A DNA stretch of 31,150 nt from an uncultured Gammaproteobacteria bacterium (GTDB lineage Bacteria > Pseudomonadota > Gammaproteobacteria > Steroidobacterales > JABDMI01), in contig CALHVH010000052.1 in assembly GCA_938039225.1 (NCBI GenBank), forward strand, positions 1 to 31,150, in the 5' to 3' direction. Position 1 is the stretch's first letter, and the number at the start of each line of letters is the position of its first letter. A program made the position numbers and the translations under genes. Of the stretch, positions 26,921-31,150 are shown piece after piece. Under the pieces are notes generated by a model. The model searched no databases. It was given only the letters and a program-made list of their open reading frames with translations, and was not told the origin of the DNA.

Positions 26921-28420
26921 TTAATTCTGTGTATCTTCGGCATCATCCAATTCAAATGCAGCAGCGCCATCTACCTCAACACCTTCTGCATCTTCTAAAG
27001 TGTAAACTAATCCCGCGCCATCAATTTCACCCTGGTCATCGGCGGTAAAGAAACCTTCTAATGAACCCGAACCCTCTGATTCACGACCAGTATCATTATC
27101 CGTTATTTCTACTGAATCAAAATCTCCAGCAAAAGTTGCCGCTTCACCATTTAATGCTACGCCCTCTGCTTCAGCATCCCAGGTTCTGTTTGCAATAGTT
27201 AAATTCACATCAGCGTCTACAGTTTGTGCATTAAAGTCAGCACTTAAACTTGCCGAACCCAAAACACCGGTATGACCTTGATTATCAGTTGGGTTAGTAT
27301 TTCCTACTAAACTAAATTCAGCTTCACCTGTTGAAGGCAGCACTGGAGTTACTTCATTGGTTGTCAATATCCAATGTGCTGATCTATCATCAAAACGCTC
27401 AACCTCAACACCTTCGGAATTAGTTACCGTAGCTGCACCATTAGACCATCGACCCCAGTAAAGACCTGTATCGGCATCAAAACCTCGGTTATTTGGATTT
27501 GCGGTTCCTTGTGTATATACAGTGTCATTAGCTGTAAAAGCTCTCAAAGTACCATTACCATTTAACTCTATATTCGCTTCAGCACCGGTTGCACTTAGCA
27601 AATCACCAGCAAAAGTAGTGGCTACACGGCCAGACACGCCAGTAGGTGGAGTTGGTGTTGGTTGCTCAACATCAGGAATATCATTACCCGCTTCAAGAGA
27701 AATTGTTTCTCCAGACTCATTAACAGCCTCTTTAACAACAACTGGTTCTGGCGAATCAGAATCTTCACTGCTGGTAACTGCAGCTGAAGATGAAATTGCT
27801 ATTGGTGCGGCAGTTAGTCCAGAAACAAAACCTGCATTACCTGGATCAATATCTAATGATCCACCTTCATTAGCTAGTACCACTCCGCCTTCTGCAACAT
27901 TTAAATATAAGCCTTTACCAAGATCACCACAGTTAACCTCACAAAATACTGCTGTGTAATCCGTACCGCGAATACCGATGGTTGCCACTGGAGTTTTTAC
28001 ACGATAATTCTTTTTATTTTTCTTACCAATCAAGCCAGATATTGATCTAAAACCACCGCGCACTAAGCGATAAAAACCCTTCTCCTCTTTGTTATTAATG
28101 GTTTGAGCAACGGTATTCGTGCTTGGGTTATAGACATACTCTTCAATCATAAATTCAGTGTTTGGCTTAAGGTCAAAAATAGCTCCATCCTTCATGCGAA
28201 GCTGAGCCCTGCCATTTACACCCGTTAGAATGGTGTCGCCACTGTCAAATTCCATTCCACGATTAAGAGTACTTAACTCTCCTTGTGAACTCTTTAACTG
28301 CACTTTGCCATAGACAAACAAACTGGTGCCGGCCTCAGCTAATAAACCAAAGCTAAAACCCATGCCCATTAATAAAGCAACGCCTTTGATAAAAATTGTA
28401 TTACTACGAAGAGTGTTCAT
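26921..28420 (-). CDS. FecR-domain protein with C-terminal TbpB-like beta-barrel domain
   Basis: This 499-residue exported protein has a Sec signal peptide (cut near LLAEA at about 30) and no lipobox Cys. The FecR domain spans about 35-200: GDTILTGVNGRAQLRMKDGA (61-80), LRPN-like LKPN, and the hallmark VKTPVATIGIRGTDY (141-155). A Cys pair (160 and 164) follows. A Ser/Glu/Pro linker (about 205-262) leads to a beta-rich region (about 263-485) with Gly-rich alternating strands (GRWSNG, HWILTT, GEAEFSLVGNTNPTDN, GSASLSADF, GSLEGFFTAD) similar to the barrel of TbpB/Slam-type cargo. It is not a classical FecR anti-sigma regulator, since there is no membrane helix or cytosolic domain. It lies 144 bases downstream of the Slam-like gene, which may export it. 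Confidence 0.78.
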   Translation of the reverse strand: MNTLRSNTIFIKGVALLMGMGFSFGLLAEAGTSLFVYGKVQLKSSQGELSTLNRGMEFDSGDTILTGVNGRAQLRMKDGAIFDLKPNTEFMIEEYVYNPSTNTVAQTINNKEEKGFYRLVRGGFRSISGLIGKKNKKNYRVKTPVATIGIRGTDYTAVFCEVNCGDLGKGLYLNVAEGGVVLANEGGSLDIDPGNAGFVSGLTAAPIAISSSAAVTSSEDSDSPEPVVVKEAVNESGETISLEAGNDIPDVEQPTPTPPTGVSGRVATTFAGDLLSATGAEANIELNGNGTLRAFTANDTVYTQGTANPNNRGFDADTGLYWGRWSNGAATVTNSEGVEVERFDDRSAHWILTTNEVTPVLPSTGEAEFSLVGNTNPTDNQGHTGVLGSASLSADFNAQTVDADVNLTIANRTWDAEAEGVALNGEAATFAGDFDSVEITDNDTGRESEGSGSLEGFFTADDQGEIDGAGLVYTLEDAEGVEVDGAAAFELDDAEDTQN

Positions 28421-28564
28421 ATTTCTTTCTCAATTGTTCAGTTTTTACTGAAATTATTATTTTGTTGAGCGCTCATATTACTAAAAATGAGTATATGCTT
28501 ATGTGAACTGTTTCTCATTTAGAAGAATTTAACAATTGCTTCTTCAGGCATCTTTTTTAGCTAT

Positions 28565-29914
28565 TTACCAAATCCACTGATAATTTGCTGAAATTTCCGC
28601 GAACCAGCGATCATAGCTATATAAATCCACATTACTGGTGTTCTCTCGATAAGAGAGTTGCGGCGTGAGACTAAAGTTATCAGATACATTCCAATTAACA
28701 CTTGCTGAGGCTAATAAGGAATCATCGTCTCTTGCTTCTGGAAAAGAATTCGCAAAAAACGGCATATCATATTCATACTGCTTGTATTGTACTTTCACAT
28801 TCGAGCTAAGTGATTTACTAAACCTATGTTTTTGACTCAAACTGATGGTTCCAAAGTCGGTTTCAAAGTTGGAATCAGTAAATAAGGGGTAATCGCGACC
28901 AATGCTGATATCTAAAGAATACAAACTGGATTTAGAAGAACTTGGAATGTGGTTTAACCTAGCACCAACGGTATATTGATTAACATCTTTTACGGCAATT
29001 TCATCAGCATAACGTATTGCACCGCCACGTAAGTACGGCATCAGACTGGTTTGCTTACTTAGATTTTTCGAATACGCTGCCATGAAAAAAGCACCCCTAC
29101 TATTAAAGTCTGAGTCAACTTTTTGTCGATAAGCAAATAAGTCATATTTCAGCGAGCCATTAGTCGTAAATGTTTTATATCCAATTCCAGCAAGTATAAG
29201 CTCTTGGTTAGCAAACTCAGCATCTTGATAGGACTTATTACTTAAACTAGTACTGAGCTTTAAGCCACTTAGATTAGTCAATTTAAAATTGCGTTCAGCT
29301 GTCAAACCTACGCCGTAATAGGCACTTGAGGTAGCTCTACTATTATCATTCAAGGTAAAACCTAAAAACTCATCAAGTTCAGTAGCTCTATTAACATTAT
29401 CATCCTGTCCTAAGCTTGTACTAATACGTAATCTTGTAAATGGTTTAACGCTTAAGCGTTTACGATTTATAGAATCTAAATAACGTTCGATGGTCAGAGC
29501 AGCACCTTGTGGCGGGTTTCTATCTAATAACCATTGGAATTCTTTTTTAGCCTCTTGATGCATATTCAGATTATAAAAAACACGTGCTCGTTCTAATCGA
29601 ATTTCAGCGTTGTTATTTTGTTGAGCCAGTATTCGATTGTAAGCTAGTAAAGCTACATCATTCTTACCAGCACCTTGTGCACATATACCGAGCAATTTGT
29701 CGTATGTGATATCGCCTATCAAATAATCCAATGCCAACAAGTCTTGATAACAAGCGCTTGTGTTACCTGACTGAAAATGTTGATAAGCCGATTGCCAAAT
29801 TTCTTCATTGCTGTTTGCAGCCTGAGAATAAACACCCATTACAGAAACAGTCATAAACAATGCTGTTTTTACAGAATTTCGAATCATGTTTGAAGTTTTA
29901 TTATTATTGCTCAT
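28565..29914 (-). CDS. TPR plus outer-membrane beta-barrel protein, Slam-like (type XI secretion)
   Basis: From the ATG at 29914 the protein has 449 residues. A GTG at 29968 extends the frame but would put extra residues before the signal, and an ATG at 29887 is also possible. The signal peptide ends near SQA. Residues about 30-150 are TPR-like (IWQSAYQHFQSGNTSACYQDL, VALLAYNRILAQQNNNAEIRLERARVFYNL). Residues about 160-449 are an outer-membrane barrel: GQDDNVNRAT, then paired strands, SNVDLYSYDRW, and a terminal aromatic (YQWIW). TPR plus a DUF560-like barrel is the layout of Slam proteins that move lipoproteins and TbpB-like cargo to the cell surface. I rate Slam homology likely but not certain. 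An outer-membrane porin-like TPR protein is the alternative. Confidence 0.7.
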   Translation of the reverse strand: MSNNNKTSNMIRNSVKTALFMTVSVMGVYSQAANSNEEIWQSAYQHFQSGNTSACYQDLLALDYLIGDITYDKLLGICAQGAGKNDVALLAYNRILAQQNNNAEIRLERARVFYNLNMHQEAKKEFQWLLDRNPPQGAALTIERYLDSINRKRLSVKPFTRLRISTSLGQDDNVNRATELDEFLGFTLNDNSRATSSAYYGVGLTAERNFKLTNLSGLKLSTSLSNKSYQDAEFANQELILAGIGYKTFTTNGSLKYDLFAYRQKVDSDFNSRGAFFMAAYSKNLSKQTSLMPYLRGGAIRYADEIAVKDVNQYTVGARLNHIPSSSKSSLYSLDISIGRDYPLFTDSNFETDFGTISLSQKHRFSKSLSSNVKVQYKQYEYDMPFFANSFPEARDDDSLLASASVNWNVSDNFSLTPQLSYRENTSNVDLYSYDRWFAEISANYQWIW

Positions 29915-30011
29915 GGTGCCCAAAACGAAAATTGTGACGACAGTATCATGGTTTATATTGCACTGCACAATATGTGCTATGTGAATTTTTGTGTACTGTC
30001 ATATTGATTCA

Positions 30012-30040
30012 AATATATAGGTAATTCAGTCATCAAACAA
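30012..30040 (-). promoter_or_regulatory. Candidate sigma70-type promoter for the Slam-like gene
   Basis: On the - strand TTGTTT (30035-30040) and TATATT (30012-30017) are separated by exactly 17 bases. This would give a leader of about 90 bases to the ATG at 29914. The region is AT-rich, so chance matches are common. Confidence 0.4.
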
Positions 30041-30059
30041 GCAAACAAAAACTTTAGCT

Positions 30060-30078
30060 AATGAGAAAAAATCTCATA
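30060..30078. promoter_or_regulatory. Fur-box-like palindrome upstream of the Slam-like gene
   Basis: ATGAGA and TCTCAT (30061-30066 and 30072-30077) flank five A. Aligned with the 19-base Fur consensus AATGATAATNATTATCATT it matches 13 of 18 defined positions, or 15 if the common G/C variants at positions 6 and 14 are allowed. It lies about 20 bases upstream of the candidate -35. Confidence 0.4.
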
Positions 30079-30275
30079 CTCTTAAGGCTTAAGTCATACT
30101 TTTAGAGAGAATATCGAGATAGCGTCCTCTTTTGCGCTCTACAACAGTACAATAAGCTCGAAATTTACATATTAAAATAGTATTTGATCAAAATCTGACG
30201 CTATCTTACTGATTTAAATATACTTTACAATCAAAATTTAATTACAGAACTTTTACATCAAGGCAAAATACGCGC

Positions 30276-31150
30276 ATGTCGAATTCGCAACGTGTCATCT
30301 TAGGAATGTCTGGTGGTGTTGACTCATCAGTGGCTGCTCTACTTTTAAAAGAACAGGGCTATGATGTGCATGGCCTTTTCATGACTAATTGGGAAGAAGA
30401 TGAAGAAGGTTATTGTACCGCTGCGGAAGATTTACAAGATGCAAGAAAGGTGGCTGATCACATTGGTATACCCCTGCATCATGTCAATTTTGCTAAGGAG
30501 TACAGAGAAAGAGTTTTTTCATATTTCTTAGACGAATATAAAGCAGGTCGTACACCAAACCCTGATATTTTGTGTAATCGTGAAATTAAATTTGGCTCTT
30601 TCTTACAATACGCCAAACGTCTTGGTGGAGACCTTATCGCTACTGGACATTACGCGCGCTTACAAGAAAAAAACAATTACAAATATTTATCTAAAGCCAT
30701 CGATACTAATAAAGATCAATCCTACTTTTTACATGCGGTAAATCCCGATGCATTTCAAACTACTCTATTCCCATTAGGTGAACTGGAAAAAACTGAAATT
30801 CGTGAAATAGCAACCCAAGCAGGATTGCATGTACATAAGAAAAAGGACAGTACTGGCATTTGTTTTATCGGAGAAAGGCCTTTTAAACAATTTTTAGAAA
30901 CCTTTCTGCCTGCACAGCCAGGTGAAATGCTAACCTTGGAAGATAAACGTGTCGGTCAACATTCAGGTTTAATGTATTACACCTTAGGACAACGTCAAGG
31001 TTTAGGTATTGGCGGCGTTAAAGGCGCTCCAGATGAACCGTGGTATGTTGTAGCAAAAGATTTAGAACACAATATTTTAAGAGTAGCTCAAGGTGATCAC
31101 CCTCTACTCTACAGTCAATCCTTATATGCTGAGCGTATGCATTGGTTAGT
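30276..31150 (+). CDS. mnmA: tRNA 2-thiouridylase MnmA (partial, 3' end outside window)
   Basis: The first 291 codons of a roughly 360-residue enzyme are present. MnmA adds sulfur to U34 of tRNA-Glu, -Gln and -Lys, using persulfide delivered through the Tus relay and ATP activation. The PP-loop SGGVDSS (12-18) is intact. Catalytic Cys100 (TPNPDILCNREIKF) and persulfide Cys196 (KDSTGICFIGERPF) are both there, along with GHYAR and LGQRQGLGIGG. The start at 30276 aligns with the short N-terminus of known MnmA. The Shine-Dalgarno is weak (AAGG about 12 bases upstream). It is divergent from the accessory - strand genes and is a chromosomal core gene bounding that block. Confidence 0.96.
   Translation, partial: MSNSQRVILGMSGGVDSSVAALLLKEQGYDVHGLFMTNWEEDEEGYCTAAEDLQDARKVADHIGIPLHHVNFAKEYRERVFSYFLDEYKAGRTPNPDILCNREIKFGSFLQYAKRLGGDLIATGHYARLQEKNNYKYLSKAIDTNKDQSYFLHAVNPDAFQTTLFPLGELEKTEIREIATQAGLHVHKKKDSTGICFIGERPFKQFLETFLPAQPGEMLTLEDKRVGQHSGLMYYTLGQRQGLGIGGVKGAPDEPWYVVAKDLEHNILRVAQGDHPLLYSQSLYAERMHWL

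Larger units (their letters stand above)
29915..30275. promoter_or_regulatory. Divergent regulatory region between the Slam-like gene and mnmA
   Basis: This is the only gene-free stretch over 300 bases. It contains a candidate - strand promoter (30012-30040), a Fur-box-like palindrome (30060-30078), a 13-base palindrome CTTAAGGCTTAAG (30081-30093), a 10-bp inverted repeat AGATAGCGTC/GACGCTATCT (30117-30126 with 30197-30206), and an ATATTG-N7-CAATAT repeat nearer the barrel gene (29955-29973, partly within the 5' leader upstream of 29914). No RNA gene or small ORF with support was seen. The mnmA promoter must lie in the right half, but I cannot assign it confidently. Confidence 0.55.

Noticed and set aside
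28522..28545. GAAGAA/TTCTTC inverted repeat as a terminator between the Slam-like and FecR genes
   Set aside because: It is a weak 6-bp stem with a 12-base loop and no U-run.

Overview
The window reads as chromosomal DNA of a low-GC (by eye about 40% or less) Gram-negative gammaproteobacterium. The evidence is lipoprotein and outer-membrane barrel signals, a PhoP/PhoQ-type two-component pair, PurB, FumC and MnmA of gammaproteobacterial type, and a GNAT gene next to purB. I cannot name a genus. There are no tRNA or rRNA genes, transposases, integrases or CRISPR arrays.

Layout. (1) 1-780: the end of ppa (inorganic pyrophosphatase), a strong terminator, and a BioY-type biotin transporter, all on the + strand. 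(2) 795-5625, - strand: a patatin-type outer-membrane autotransporter, a single-domain asparaginase, a periplasmic metallo-beta-lactamase-fold hydrolase, and upstream a DegV protein with its own terminator. (3) 5868-9063, - strand: an envelope-sensing block consisting of a glycine-zipper protein, a small PepSY protein, a PhoP-like regulator and a PhoQ-like kinase. (4) 9151-14941, - strand: a beta-propeller/Y_Y_Y/GGDEF protein, mazG and nudL (nucleotide house-cleaning), and fumC. (5) 15053-17423, + strand: purB, divergent from fumC, then a palindromic repeat and a two-domain GNAT protein.

(6) 17425-30275 is the accessory part. Three - strand genes sit between the housekeeping genes GNAT/purB and mnmA. 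They encode an outer-membrane TPR/beta-barrel protein resembling Slam (type XI secretion), a FecR-domain protein whose C-terminal half looks like a TbpB-like beta-barrel, and a 3090-residue lipoprotein built from cadherin-like, DUF11-like, HYR/DUF5011-like, Calx-beta and PMP-like beta-helix modules. My reading is a cell-surface export module with one or two cargoes. A Fur-box-like palindrome upstream of the barrel gene hints at iron control. The linkage of the three genes and the Fur reading are inference.

(7) 30276-end: the first 291 codons of mnmA (tRNA 2-thiouridylase), cut by the window edge.

Most intergenic spaces are short. The only gap over 300 bases is 29915-30275, which holds several palindromes and a candidate promoter.
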